DNA from: Fibrobacter succinogenes | Lineage (GTDB): Bacteria; Fibrobacterota; Fibrobacteria; Fibrobacterales; Fibrobacteraceae | Length of the DNA stretch: 64,000 nt | Assembly (NCBI GenBank): GCA_902762305.1 | Contig: CACWNW010000025.1 | Location: 16,492 to 80,491, forward strand | Reading direction: 5' to 3' | In this document: positions 54,609-63,371 of the stretch, in pieces | Numbering within the stretch: the first letter of the stretch is position 1 | How the letters are laid out: the number at the start of each line of letters is the position of its first letter | Notes under the pieces: model-generated | What the model saw: only the letters and a program-made list of their open reading frames with translations | What the model was told of the DNA's origin: nothing | Database searches by the model: none | Program-made: the position numbers and the translations under genes

Positions 54609-56132
54609 CTACTCCTTTATGCAGCGGACGGGGACGAATTCACCATTTTCAACATGAACAGCCGTGACGCCACTGATATCTACATAATTAGGGCTGTTTC
54701 TGGCGTAAATGCCTTCTTCTAGCCAAAAACAATTATACCAACCACTTATATAGTCCCCATAGGGGCCTAAGATACCATCCGTCCTCAACGACAACCCGAA
54801 CTCATCCGTCCCCCCTACAGTTATCTTTCCATATAAAGCACGCCATTCTTCACTGCCCATTTCCGCCATACTGCTCAAATCTTCCTTGGAAGGCAGCCGC
54901 CATCCATTCGGGCAAACCTTCTTGGACACATTTTCCGTGTAGAAACGGCTCGCTCCATCGCAATACTCGCTTCCGACCGCATCAGCCCTGCCATTCTCCA
55001 GCAACTTCACACACAAACTCTGGTTCACGAAAAGCGTGTCGGAGCTATCGTAGTAATCCATGTCCTGAGCAAGCCATGTCTGTCCATTGAAAACGGTTGT
55101 CTTGTAAACATGGCCATCGCGCGGATCGGTAAAGGTCCCGTAATCATAGTCGGGATTGAAGAAATACTCCGCAGGCAGGAATGCCGTTCGATCCACCAGG
55201 TACCAAAACCCTTCATGGCAGACATGAATCCCGTTAGAGGAAATCTTGGCACCATTCTCCGTACACAGCGTTCCGTTCAACTCCTTCCCCTGCATTTCCA
55301 GGGTAACCCACGAGCCGTTTTCACACACAAAGTGGTCTTTCCCGATGGTAATGACGGTATCCCCGACACTCTTGTCGCAGTAGGGCATGGCGGCGCACTT
55401 CCGCCAGATATTGCGCAGGATGGCGAGAGGAAGGGCTACTTCGTCTTCACTGTAGATGCATCCCAAAGGCAAATACTCAAAGGGAAGCCCGTCCAGGCTG
55501 GCATAAGGTATCGAATCAATGCAGTAGTTTTCCGGTTCTAGCACACCATCCGCAAAGTCATCAACCAACTTAGGAGACAATTCATCGCTATAAAGAGGAT
55601 GCTTGTACAGGTAGTATAACGTGTATTCCACCATGTAATCAGAAAATCCCGGAAGGTAGCCGAACATCGTGCTATCGTAGAACAATGTATCCAGGCCGAG
55701 TTCACGGAAGAGTTCTTCTGTCGCGGAATCCTTCGCCGCAGCGTTTTCGAGCCCCTGTTCTTCGAGGGCCGTGACACGCTTTGCGATAAAGGCATCCATT
55801 ACTCCGTAAGTCGCCTGCTTGACAAGGGGCGAAGGTTTGCAACCCTTAGGAGGCGGGACATGAATGCCGCTCGAACTGGAAGACGATGCCTCCGGTTTCG
55901 AACTGGAAGAACTCTTAGCAGAGCTCGAAGACATATCTTTTATGGAACTCGACGAAAGTTCCGCCCCCGAACTCGCAAGAATTTCGCTAGAAGACATAAG
56001 GAGTTCGCTAGAAAAAGATTCGCCCTGACCCATCGTATTCGGCTCGGTCGAGGTGCCGGCAATACCGTCCACGTCTCCAGTACAGCCCGACAACAAACAA
56101 ACAAACAAACAAGCGCTCCGCATGCCAGCCAT
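54609..56132 (-). CDS. FISUMP-domain lipoprotein with switchable signal peptide
   Basis: A 507-residue lipoprotein. As read, the start is ATG 56132 (MAGMRSACLFVCLLSGC; lipobox LSGC, Cys17). A Ser-rich linker (residues about 35-90) leads to a helical region (105-200) and a C-terminal FISUMP domain (about 340-507: DPRDGHVYKTTVFNGQTWLA, CPNGWRLPSKEDL, final VRCIKE). A (CAAA)n tract lies in the signal sequence. A better start at 56146, next to AAGGAGG and two bases after the upstream stop, is out of frame now but would join the frame if the tract gained one unit. It is coupled to the TIGR02147 gene. Confidence 0.8.
   Translation of the reverse strand: MAGMRSACLFVCLLSGCTGDVDGIAGTSTEPNTMGQGESFSSELLMSSSEILASSGAELSSSSIKDMSSSSAKSSSSSKPEASSSSSSGIHVPPPKGCKPSPLVKQATYGVMDAFIAKRVTALEEQGLENAAAKDSATEELFRELGLDTLFYDSTMFGYLPGFSDYMVEYTLYYLYKHPLYSDELSPKLVDDFADGVLEPENYCIDSIPYASLDGLPFEYLPLGCIYSEDEVALPLAILRNIWRKCAAMPYCDKSVGDTVITIGKDHFVCENGSWVTLEMQGKELNGTLCTENGAKISSNGIHVCHEGFWYLVDRTAFLPAEYFFNPDYDYGTFTDPRDGHVYKTTVFNGQTWLAQDMDYYDSSDTLFVNQSLCVKLLENGRADAVGSEYCDGASRFYTENVSKKVCPNGWRLPSKEDLSSMAEMGSEEWRALYGKITVGGTDEFGLSLRTDGILGPYGDYISGWYNCFWLEEGIYARNSPNYVDISGVTAVHVENGEFVPVRCIKE
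56094..56112 (-). repeat. (CAAA)n tetranucleotide tract in a signal peptide
   Basis: Four CAAA units plus CAA (19 bases, period four) on the plus strand, read as TTGT repeats on the coding strand. Slippage by one unit changes frame and selects between ATG 56132 and ATG 56146. Confidence 0.85.
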
Positions 56133-56147
56133 AATTTCAGATTCATC

Positions 56148-56981
56148 CTAGGCCTCCTTAATTTCCTTGATATCCCTACTCAGGGGGAAAAGTTGTAAAT
56201 TCAATCGGTACACCTGAGTGAGCTCGTCGCATTCCGATGCGATCGACATAATCCTCCGGCGGCACGAATCAAGTTCCGCAACAATCTTTTCGTAGGCATC
56301 GCGGTTTATACCCATGGTCATTCCAGTAACATTGCGTTCTTCGGCCCCGAACCTGTCCAGCGAATCGATAGCGAGCCGGCCCATTTCGCGGTGCAACGAA
56401 CGGATGGCGAGCGGCAGGCCCTCCTTGGAGCCCACGACATCCTTCTCGACCTGTTCATACGTGTTTTCGCCAACCTGACGCAGGAACCCGGCTCGTTCCA
56501 GGAACTGGAGCGACTTACGGACTTCGAGCGCAGACACATCTTGCACGCAGGCCTTCGCAATCTCGCCCGGCATGGCCCCCGGCATCATCGGGGCAAGTTC
56601 ACGCACGACCGGATTCTTCCAGCCATCGTAATATTCAAAGGCATCCTTGTCCACAACGCGAACCCGGTGTGCAACGGCAATCGCCAGCATCTCTTCCAGG
56701 AACTTCTTCTTGAGATCATCCTTCTTGGCGTTAACGAACTGCACCATCGCCTTGAAGTACGTTACCTCGTAACCCACAAGCCCCATAGCATGTGCAACTC
56801 GCTCCATGCAGACCTTGCTGAGGTTAGTCTTCCCTTCGCAGACCATCTTGAGGTACGAGGGAGAGGCGAAACCCGCAATCTTCGCGAACTCGCGCCACGA
56901 GAACGCAGAAGTCCTCTTGCGTTCTTCGTAGTAGTCGCTCATGAAAGCGTGGTAATCTTGATATTCGAGAATCGGTTTCAT
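56148..56981 (-). CDS. TIGR02147-family (DUF4423) HTH regulator
   Basis: A 277-residue cytoplasmic protein from MKPILEYQDYHAFMSDYY, a Fibrobacter-expanded family. The N-terminal third has an HTH (SWREFAKIAGFASPSYLKMV, then CEGKTNLSKVCMERVAHAM), followed by a helical winged-helix region (ALEVRKSLQFLERAGFLRQV) and a C-terminal helix ending in SRDIKEIKEA. An earlier in-frame ATG-less start at 57011 is unlikely because the conserved sequence begins at MKP. Its stop (56148-56150) overlaps the ribosome site of the FISUMP lipoprotein, so the two are coupled. It likely regulates its neighbour or modifies its expression. Confidence 0.8.
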   Translation of the reverse strand: MKPILEYQDYHAFMSDYYEERKRTSAFSWREFAKIAGFASPSYLKMVCEGKTNLSKVCMERVAHAMGLVGYEVTYFKAMVQFVNAKKDDLKKKFLEEMLAIAVAHRVRVVDKDAFEYYDGWKNPVVRELAPMMPGAMPGEIAKACVQDVSALEVRKSLQFLERAGFLRQVGENTYEQVEKDVVGSKEGLPLAIRSLHREMGRLAIDSLDRFGAEERNVTGMTMGINRDAYEKIVAELDSCRRRIMSIASECDELTQVYRLNLQLFPLSRDIKEIKEA

Positions 56982-57142
56982 ACATGAAAGAATATACAAT
57001 TCAAAAAACACTTCGTCAATAATTTATAGAACATTTTTTGCGTTTTTAAAATGATTTCACATATTTTACAAACATCAAAACAATATTTTATCCTATATAG
57101 TACATCATGTATCGTATAGGAATTTTGTTATTTTGTAAAAAT

Positions 57143-57156
57143 TGCAATTTTGTGCA
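57143..57156 (+). promoter_or_regulatory. Secondary LexA operator (one mismatch)
   Basis: TGCAATTTTGTGCA matches the TGCNC-N4-GTGCA pattern except at position five. It lies 31 bases upstream of the better site. Confidence 0.5.
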
Positions 57157-57165
57157 GTGAACCTA

Positions 57166-57196
57166 TTGACATTTGCCCAATTGTGCATTATATTTA
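57166..57196 (+). promoter_or_regulatory. lexA promoter with LexA operator
   Basis: TTG of TTGACA (57166-57168) and TATATTTA (57189-57196) are 20 bases apart. The operator TGCCCAATTGTGCA (57174-57187) sits between them and matches the TGCNC-N4-GTGCA form known for Fibrobacter LexA, so lexA is autoregulated. Confidence 0.8.
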
Positions 57197-57227
57197 GGAA
57201 GTATAAATTCACATTGCGAGGTTTAAC

Positions 57228-57875
57228 ATGGAAAACAGCAAGCGCAAAGAGTTGACAGACCGTCAGCTAGAAATCTACGAGTACATCAAGAAGTATTCTA
57301 AAGAGAACCACATGCCGCCTACTGTCCGCGAAATCGGAAACCATTTCGAAATTTCCTCGACAAACGGCGTGCGCTCCATCCTCGCGGCCCTCATCAAGAA
57401 GGGCTACATCAACCGCTCCCCGCGCCTTAGCCGTGGCATCGAGATTGTAGATACCGACGGTTCCGCCGCCGATTCCGCACCGAGCAACACCATCGAGATT
57501 CCCATCGTCGGCCGCGTCGCCGCCGGTACGCCGATTCTCGCAGTCCAGAACCTCGAAGGCACCGTCACTATCGACCGCGACTTCCTCGCCTGCCGTTCCG
57601 ACGTGTTCGCGCTCCGTGTCAAGGGCGACTCCATGATCAACGCCGGCATCTTCGACGGCGACCTCATCTTCGCCCGCCAGCAGAAATCCGCCGAACGCGG
57701 CGAAATCATCGTGGCGCAGGTCAACAACGAAGCGACCGTCAAGTACTACCAGCCGCAGCACGACCACATCGAGCTCAGGCCCGCCAACCCGAAGTACCGC
57801 CCCATCATCGTGAACAAGGGCAACGACTTCTCCATCGCGGGCCGCGTCATCGGCGTAATGCGCAAGGTGAACTAG
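57228..57875 (+). CDS. lexA: SOS repressor LexA
   Basis: The SOS response repressor (215 residues). The winged-HTH is at residues 8-70 ([20 protein letters not shown]). The self-cleavage site is Ala99-Gly100 ([10 protein letters not shown]), with catalytic Ser135 ([15 protein letters not shown]) and Lys172 (NEATVKYY). Length is normal. The upstream region holds two LexA-box candidates and a promoter. It is monocistronic with a strong terminator after it. Confidence 0.95.
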   Translation: MENSKRKELTDRQLEIYEYIKKYSKENHMPPTVREIGNHFEISSTNGVRSILAALIKKGYINRSPRLSRGIEIVDTDGSAADSAPSNTIEIPIVGRVAAGTPILAVQNLEGTVTIDRDFLACRSDVFALRVKGDSMINAGIFDGDLIFARQQKSAERGEIIVAQVNNEATVKYYQPQHDHIELRPANPKYRPIIVNKGNDFSIAGRVIGVMRKVN

Positions 57876-57982
57876 GCGGAATCCTCGCCCGCCACTCCCG
57901 CATGCAAAGCGCCCGCTGAGCCTGCGAGCAAAGCACACGCCAAACACGCGAGCGAAACGCCGGAAATAAATTCATTATACAG

Positions 57983-58014
57983 AAAAACCCTGCCGTTGTA
58001 GCGGCAGGGTTTTC
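57983..58014. terminator. Terminator between lexA and the DUF2062-DUF1015 gene
   Basis: AAAACCCTGCCG/CGGCAGGGTTTT, a 12-base perfect stem, works on either strand. Confidence 0.92.
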
Positions 58015-58051
58015 TAATTGCACAGAGATGGCGTTTCCGTTGCCGAGGATC

Positions 58052-58085
58052 ATAGCCACTAAGCAGTAAAACTGCAAGTGGCTAT
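58052..58085. repeat. Hairpin related to the mosaic elements
   Basis: ATAGCCACT/AGTGGCTAT enclosing GCAG-TAAAA-CTGC. Design and position (after a gene) resemble the GACCACTTAGCGC...GCGCTTACGTGG block of mosaic copies C and E, but the sequence is different. Confidence 0.5.
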
Positions 58086-58122
58086 TGCGATCGAGTCCGC
58101 CACGACGCCGTCAAACGCCTTA

Positions 58123-59964
58123 CTAGTCGAGCGTGTGGACCAGCAGGCCGTCGCGCAGCTTGGGTTCGAACCAGGTGCTCTTCGGCGGCATGATTTCGCC
58201 TGCATCGGCGATGCTCATGAGCTGGTCGAGCGTGGTCGGGTACATAGCGAACGCGCAGGCGCATTCACCGCTGTCGACGCGCTTCACAAGTTCGCCGAGG
58301 CCGCGGATGCCACCGACGAAGTCGATGCGCTTGGAGGTTCGCGGGTCGTCAATGTCGAAAATCGGCTTGAGCACGAGCTTCTGGAGCAGGGCCACGTCGA
58401 GGCTGTCGACCGGGCCCAAGTTCTTGAGGAACTTGTCCTTGAACGTGCAGGCGTACCACTTGCCCTGCAGGTACATGTTCACCTGGTTCTGCTTTGCCGG
58501 GTGTTGCATTTCGGCGAGCGGCTCAATATCGAACACCTGCTTCAGGTCTTCCATGAGCTGTTCCGGCGTACGGCCGTTCAAATCCTTCAACACGCGGTTG
58601 TAGTCGAGAATCTTGAGCTGCGTGCTCGGGAAGAGGATGGCGAGATAGCGGTTGTATTCTTCCTCGCCCGTGTTCTTCGGGTTCTGCTCGGCACGGTAGC
58701 TAGCGGCGCGGGCACCGGCAGCGCTGCGGTGGTGACCGTCAGCGATGTAGCTAACCGGAATTTCTTCGAAGCTCTTGCGGATGGCGGCAATTTCGGCGTC
58801 GTCATCGATAATCCAAACCGTATGGTCAAAGCCGTCACCGTCGCTAACGAAGTCATAGACGGGCGGGCGCTTGGTCACGGCACCAAACAGGTCGAACTGT
58901 CCGTTGTCGCGGTACGTGAGGAACACCGGACCAGTATTGGCATTGGTGTCGAGCACGTGGCGCAGGCGGTCTTCTTCCTTGTCGGCGCGGGTCAATTCGT
59001 GCTTCTTGATGATGCCGTTGAAGTAGTCGGCGGCGGGCACGGTGCAGACGAGGCCGTACTGTTCGCGGCCGTTCATCGTCTGGCGGTAAACGTACAGGCA
59101 GTCCTTCTTGTCGTGTGCGATGACGCCTTCGGCAATCATCTTCTCGAGGTTCGCACGAGCATGGGCATAGACCTTCGGGTCGTATGCGTCGACGCTGTCG
59201 TCAAGTTCCAGTTCGGCGCGGGTCACGCGCAGGTAGGAGTGCGGCAGGCCTTCGGCCATGGCCTTGGCCTCGGCGCGGTTCATCACGTCGTAAGGGAGTG
59301 CGGAAATGTCCTTGGCCTCGGCAGGATTGACCGGGCGAAGGGCCTTGAACGGATAGATGTGCATCATGGGCTTCTTTCCTTTGTGTGATTCCTTGATTAA
59401 AACTTCGTCCTCGGAAATGAGGTTGTGGATGTAGCCGGTCTTGCCTTCGATCCACTTCTTCTTGCGGTAGCTGACAATGAAATACGCAAGGAAGAAGAAT
59501 GCGAAACCGGTAATGGCGGCGACGATGGTAATGCCGACCATGAAAGCGAGCAGGTGGCCAGCGGCATTTTCCCAGAGGTTACTGATGATTTCGAGGCAGT
59601 TGCGGATGGACATGCGCTCGAACTCGCCCAGGAAGTCGAACTTGATCGGGGCCGGATCGACAATCTTGCAGCCGATATAGTAGCCCGAGGGGTAGAAAAT
59701 TCCGAACTGCGTCACCGGGTTCGCAACAAAGTCGGCGACGACGCCCGGAACCTTGGGCAGGCGGAAAAGCGCGCAGATGGCGACGGTCAGGATGATGGCG
59801 AAACCGATGGTCGGCCACACGCCAATAAATACACCGATAAACACCGACCATGCGACCTTCAGCGCATCCTGGCGACGAGGGAACATGCGGTTGTAGTATA
59901 TGCGGCTAAGGCGCTTGTACTTGGACTCTTGTCTTCTGCGTGGAGATTCTTTTTTAACCTTCAT
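58123..59964 (-). CDS. DUF2062-DUF1015 fusion protein
   Basis: A 613-residue protein. Residues about 15-175 form a DUF2062 membrane domain (AWSVFIGVFIGVWPTIGFAI, ANPVTQFGIFYPSGYYIG). Residues about 200-613 form a DUF1015 domain (MMHIYPFKALRPVNPAEAKD, GHHRSAAGARAASY, DFVGGIRGLGELVKRVDSGE). These are usually separate proteins. An AAGGAAAG lies before the Met-Met at 59367, so the DUF1015 part could also be made alone. DUF1015 lies next to serine metabolism genes in other genomes; none here. The ATG at 59964 is nine bases after a TATCTTTG box. Confidence 0.8.
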   Translation of the reverse strand: MKVKKESPRRRQESKYKRLSRIYYNRMFPRRQDALKVAWSVFIGVFIGVWPTIGFAIILTVAICALFRLPKVPGVVADFVANPVTQFGIFYPSGYYIGCKIVDPAPIKFDFLGEFERMSIRNCLEIISNLWENAAGHLLAFMVGITIVAAITGFAFFFLAYFIVSYRKKKWIEGKTGYIHNLISEDEVLIKESHKGKKPMMHIYPFKALRPVNPAEAKDISALPYDVMNRAEAKAMAEGLPHSYLRVTRAELELDDSVDAYDPKVYAHARANLEKMIAEGVIAHDKKDCLYVYRQTMNGREQYGLVCTVPAADYFNGIIKKHELTRADKEEDRLRHVLDTNANTGPVFLTYRDNGQFDLFGAVTKRPPVYDFVSDGDGFDHTVWIIDDDAEIAAIRKSFEEIPVSYIADGHHRSAAGARAASYRAEQNPKNTGEEEYNRYLAILFPSTQLKILDYNRVLKDLNGRTPEQLMEDLKQVFDIEPLAEMQHPAKQNQVNMYLQGKWYACTFKDKFLKNLGPVDSLDVALLQKLVLKPIFDIDDPRTSKRIDFVGGIRGLGELVKRVDSGECACAFAMYPTTLDQLMSIADAGEIMPPKSTWFEPKLRDGLLVHTLD

Positions 59965-59973
59965 AAGCGCGCT

Positions 59974-59981
59974 CAAAGATA
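59974..59981 (-). promoter_or_regulatory. Putative -7 box of the DUF2062-DUF1015 gene
   Basis: TATCTTTG on the minus strand followed by nine bases (AGCGCGCTT) and ATG; no Shine-Dalgarno sequence. Confidence 0.5.
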
Positions 59982-60047
59982 AAAAATTTCGGCCCTACTG
60001 CAAAGGGAATCATGATTTTCCTCACGCACGAAAATAGCGCTTTTTTG

Positions 60048-60055
60048 TATTTTTG
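60048..60055 (+). promoter_or_regulatory. Putative -7 box of the greB-like gene
   Basis: TATTTTTG is followed by only four bases (CGGC) and the ATG at 60060, the closest such spacing in the window and the strongest leaderless candidate. Confidence 0.55.
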
Positions 60056-60059
60056 CGGC

Positions 60060-60530
60060 ATGAAGCACATGATTTCGAAAGAAGGCTTTGAAAAGTTCAA
60101 GGCGGAATGGGAGCAGCTCAAGTACGTCGAGCGCCCCGCCATGATAAACCAGGTGCAGGCGGCCGCAGCCGAAGGCGACCGCAGCGAAAACGCCGCCTAT
60201 ACTTACGGCCGCATGCGCGTACGCGAAATCGACCGCAGGCTACGCGAACTCGACCGCATCCTGGATGGCGCGCAGATTATCGAGACCAAGCCCACCGAAG
60301 ACGGTTCCATCCGGTTCGGCGCGCGCGTCAAGCTTCTCGACAAGAAGACGAAACGCGAAAAGCAGTACAGCATCGTCGGCGAAAAAGAAATCGACCCGCT
60401 GCAGGGCCGCATCAGCCTCAAATCCCCCATCGGGACGGCGCTTGTCGGCAAAAAGCAGGGCGAAACCGTGCAGGTACAGGCCCCCCGCGGCACCATAACG
60501 TACGAAATCCTAGAGGTAATATACGATTGA
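60060..60530 (+). CDS. greB: Transcript cleavage factor, GreB-like
   Basis: A 156-residue Gre factor that rescues stalled RNA polymerase. The N-terminal coiled-coil has the acidic tip GDRSENAAYTYGRMRVREID and RRLRELDRIL, closer to GreB (GDRSENADY) than GreA. The C-terminal domain holds IRFGARVKLLDKKTKREKQY, EIDPLQGRISLKSPIGTALV and GKKQGETVQVQAP. The ATG 60060 is chosen because the promoter box ends four bases upstream and the ORF before it is not conserved. The tatD gene follows after a palindromic repeat. Confidence 0.85.
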   Translation: MKHMISKEGFEKFKAEWEQLKYVERPAMINQVQAAAAEGDRSENAAYTYGRMRVREIDRRLRELDRILDGAQIIETKPTEDGSIRFGARVKLLDKKTKREKQYSIVGEKEIDPLQGRISLKSPIGTALVGKKQGETVQVQAPRGTITYEILEVIYD

Positions 60531-60592
60531 TAATTGATGATTGACGATGAATTTGCCCTCATCATCCATTATCAATTATCCATCATCAATTA
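60525..60592. repeat. Intergenic palindrome, copy 5
   Basis: Words TTGATAATTGATGATTGAC on the left and CATTATCAATTATCCATCATC on the right (complementary words) occupy the whole gap between the greB-like gene and tatD and include the tatD start codon. Confidence 0.55.
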
Positions 60593-61386
60593 TGTTCATC
60601 GACACCCATTGCCATATCGATTCCTACGAGCGCCACGCCGGCGAAAACTTCGACACATTGCTCGCACGCCTCCCCCACGACAGCGACCCGGCCATAATGC
60701 TGCCCGAGGCCTTTATCCATGTGGCATGCGACCCGGCCGATTTCGACTACGCCCGTGAACTTTCCGAAAAATACGGCAACGTGTACGCCGCCTACGGAAT
60801 CCACCCGGAATACGTGGAAACGGAGACACCCGAAGACGAAGCCAGGATGCTCGAAATGCTCAAGCACCCCAAATGCGTCGCCTGCGGGGAATTCGGGCTC
60901 GACTACCACTACGGGGCCGACACGCGCGAAGCACAGACAAAGTTGTTCGAAAGACACCTGCGGCTCGGTATCGAAAGCGGCAAGCCGCTCGTGCTGCACC
61001 TGCGCGAAGCGGATGACGACGCGCTCGCCATCCTCGGCAACGCTCCCCTAAAGGGCGTAAACGTACACGTCCACTGCTTTACCGGCACCCGCGATTTCGC
61101 CGAGCGCCTCCTCGCCCTCGATGCAAACATCTTCATCGGCTTTACGGGTATCGTGACCTTCAAGAATGCGGCCAACGTGCGCGAAGCCGCAGAAATCGTC
61201 CCCGACGGTCAAATGCTCCTGGAAACCGACGCCCCCTACATGGCGCCCGTCCCCTACCGCGGCAAGCCCTGCCATTCCGGCTACATCCCCTACATCGCAA
61301 AGACGCTCGCCGAGACAAGAAAAACGCCCGTAGAGGAAATCTACAGGCTCTGTCGTGAAAACACCCGACGCTGTTACGGAATCTAG
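60592..61386 (+). CDS. tatD: TatD-family metal-dependent DNase
   Basis: A 264-residue TIM-barrel metal hydrolase. MFIDTHCHID (metal His pair), AAYGIHPEY, GEFGLDYHYG (Glu), KPLVLHLREADDDAL (His), VHVHCFTGT (His) and LLETDAPYMAPVPYRGKPCH (Asp) are the ordered ligands. It acts in DNA repair/degradation or tRNA surveillance. The start is at ATG 60592 inside the palindrome; there is no Shine-Dalgarno. Its stop overlaps the stop of the convergent EAL gene. Confidence 0.92.
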   Translation: MFIDTHCHIDSYERHAGENFDTLLARLPHDSDPAIMLPEAFIHVACDPADFDYARELSEKYGNVYAAYGIHPEYVETETPEDEARMLEMLKHPKCVACGEFGLDYHYGADTREAQTKLFERHLRLGIESGKPLVLHLREADDDALAILGNAPLKGVNVHVHCFTGTRDFAERLLALDANIFIGFTGIVTFKNAANVREAAEIVPDGQMLLETDAPYMAPVPYRGKPCHSGYIPYIAKTLAETRKTPVEEIYRLCRENTRRCYGI

Positions 61387-63371
61387 GCCGTCACCGCAAC
61401 CGGCGCGAAGGTTTCCGCATAGTGTTCCTTCATATATTCTAGCGCATCTGCGGGCGTAAGCGGCATACTGAAATAGAATCCCTGGATATGGTGGCAGCCT
61501 TCGCTGCGCAGAAACTCGAGCTGCTCCGCAGTCTCGACGCCTTCCGCAATGAGCTCCAGGTGCAGAGACTTCGCAATCCCGATAACCATCTTTGCAAAGG
61601 CGGCATCTTCCTCATCGTCGGCCACATGGTCCACGAAGGACTTGTCCATCTTGAGCGTATGCACCGGCAAGTGTTTGAGATACGAAAGGCTGCTGTAGCC
61701 CGTGCCGAAATCGTCTATCGAAATCTGGAGGCCCATGTTCGAAAGCTTGCGCATGATATCCGCCGCCTTCTCGACCTCGCATGTCGCCGTGTATTCGGTA
61801 ATCTCGAGCTTGAGGTTGCGCGGGTTCAGATTCGTCTCGGCCAGCACGCGCTTCACGTCTTCGACCATCGATTCCATCGAGAACTGCTTCGCGGAGAAGT
61901 TCACGGCGACGCGGATGTCCTTGTACCCCATGTCGACCCACTTCTTCGTCTGGATGCACGCCATCTTCAAGATAAGCGCCCCCATCGGGACGATAAGCCC
62001 AGTCTCTTCGGCCAGCGGGATAAATTCCGCGGGCGACACGATGCCCTGCTCGGAATTGTTCCAACGGACAAGCGCCTCGAAGCCCACAATCTTGTCGGAA
62101 TTGGAGATGTCGACGATGGGCTGGTACATCAGGATAAATTCCTTGGCCTGGATGGCGCGGCGGATCTCGTATTCAAGCTTGTAGAGCTTCATCGCCTTGT
62201 CGCGAATGCCGCCAGTCACGAACTGAATACCGCCATGGTTGCCCGTCTTCTTGAGGTTGCGGAGCACCGCGTTCGCGCTCGCCATGACATCCTCAACGCA
62301 GTCCACGTCGCTGTTCACGACGACCGCCATCGAAACCCCGATGAAGAGTTCCTGCCCGTCGAGCTGGATAGGCGTCTTGATTTTCGAATGGATCTGCTTC
62401 ACGATGGAAAGCAGGTTGTCGCGCACGTCCGTTCCCTGGATGTCGTGCAGGATAACGGCAAAGACATCGGGCCCGATGCGGGCGACCACGTCGTTCTCGC
62501 CGACAGAGGCCTTGATCCTTTCGGAGACGACCCTGAGCACGTTGTCACCGAAATTGATGGAGTACGATGCGTTGATGGCGCCGAAGCTATCGATATCCAG
62601 GAGCGCGACACCGAAGAAGTAATCGGGTCTCTGCGCGGCGAGTTCCACATCGACCTTGAGCTTCTCGAGGAAGAACTTGCGGTTGTACACGCCGGTGAGC
62701 GCATCCTGGTAGGCGTAGAAATATTTTTCGCGCTCGGAATCAGACGAATTTACCGGCTGGCTAATCGAACCGATGACACGGATGGGCCTGTTGTCGGAAT
62801 CCATCTGCAGGCGGCCGGCGACCACGATTTCGGAGGAGCCGTTTTTCGGCGGCAACGAAAGGCGGAGCGTCTGCGAGAAATTCCTGCCCTCGTCCAGCGC
62901 CTTGCCCACCTCGTTCTTGAACTTTTCCCAGTCCTTCTCCATCACGTACGAGCGGAGCGCAGAGAGCGTATCTTCCAGTCCGCCTTTCGCACCCAGGAGC
63001 TCGGCAACGCGGTTCGACCAGTAGACCTTGCCCGTGGGCACATCGAAAGTCCAGAAGCCTTCCTGCGAGACGTCGATCATCATCTGGTGGAGTTCGTACT
63101 GGTCGTTCAAATCCTTTTCGTAATCACGCACGGGTTCGCCGCCGACCGTAGTCGGGATAACCACATCGTTGCGAATTTTGCGGCGCGTTCCCTCGACCGG
63201 GAACCTGTAGAAGAGCGAAATGTAGGCGACAAAAATAATCGCAATAAAGTACGGAATGAATCCGATGACACTGCCAGAGAGATTCAGGATTTCAGGGACG
63301 AAGGCTGCAAACAAGAAGCATGCAAACAGCAACGCAAAACGTAGGACAATGTGTTCATCGAATAATTTCAT
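61383..63371 (-). CDS. Membrane PAS-GGDEF(degenerate)-EAL protein, cyclic di-GMP phosphodiesterase
   Basis: A 662-residue protein with two N-terminal membrane helices (residues 9-55), a PAS domain (about 95-205; EGFWTFDVPTGKVYWSNRVA), a GGDEF domain (about 220-380) in which GGDEF is replaced by GPDVF (VARIGPDVFAVIL), so it cannot make cyclic di-GMP, and an EAL domain (about 390-645) with EALVRW, DDFGTGYSS, KMDKSFV, IAEGVET and QGFYFSMPL. It should hydrolyse cyclic di-GMP, perhaps activated by GTP bound to the dead GGDEF. It opposes the two cyclases at 30-32 kb. No ribosome site better than GGGAG was found. Confidence 0.92.
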   Translation of the reverse strand: MKLFDEHIVLRFALLFACFLFAAFVPEILNLSGSVIGFIPYFIAIIFVAYISLFYRFPVEGTRRKIRNDVVIPTTVGGEPVRDYEKDLNDQYELHQMMIDVSQEGFWTFDVPTGKVYWSNRVAELLGAKGGLEDTLSALRSYVMEKDWEKFKNEVGKALDEGRNFSQTLRLSLPPKNGSSEIVVAGRLQMDSDNRPIRVIGSISQPVNSSDSEREKYFYAYQDALTGVYNRKFFLEKLKVDVELAAQRPDYFFGVALLDIDSFGAINASYSINFGDNVLRVVSERIKASVGENDVVARIGPDVFAVILHDIQGTDVRDNLLSIVKQIHSKIKTPIQLDGQELFIGVSMAVVVNSDVDCVEDVMASANAVLRNLKKTGNHGGIQFVTGGIRDKAMKLYKLEYEIRRAIQAKEFILMYQPIVDISNSDKIVGFEALVRWNNSEQGIVSPAEFIPLAEETGLIVPMGALILKMACIQTKKWVDMGYKDIRVAVNFSAKQFSMESMVEDVKRVLAETNLNPRNLKLEITEYTATCEVEKAADIMRKLSNMGLQISIDDFGTGYSSLSYLKHLPVHTLKMDKSFVDHVADDEEDAAFAKMVIGIAKSLHLELIAEGVETAEQLEFLRSEGCHHIQGFYFSMPLTPADALEYMKEHYAETFAPVAVTA

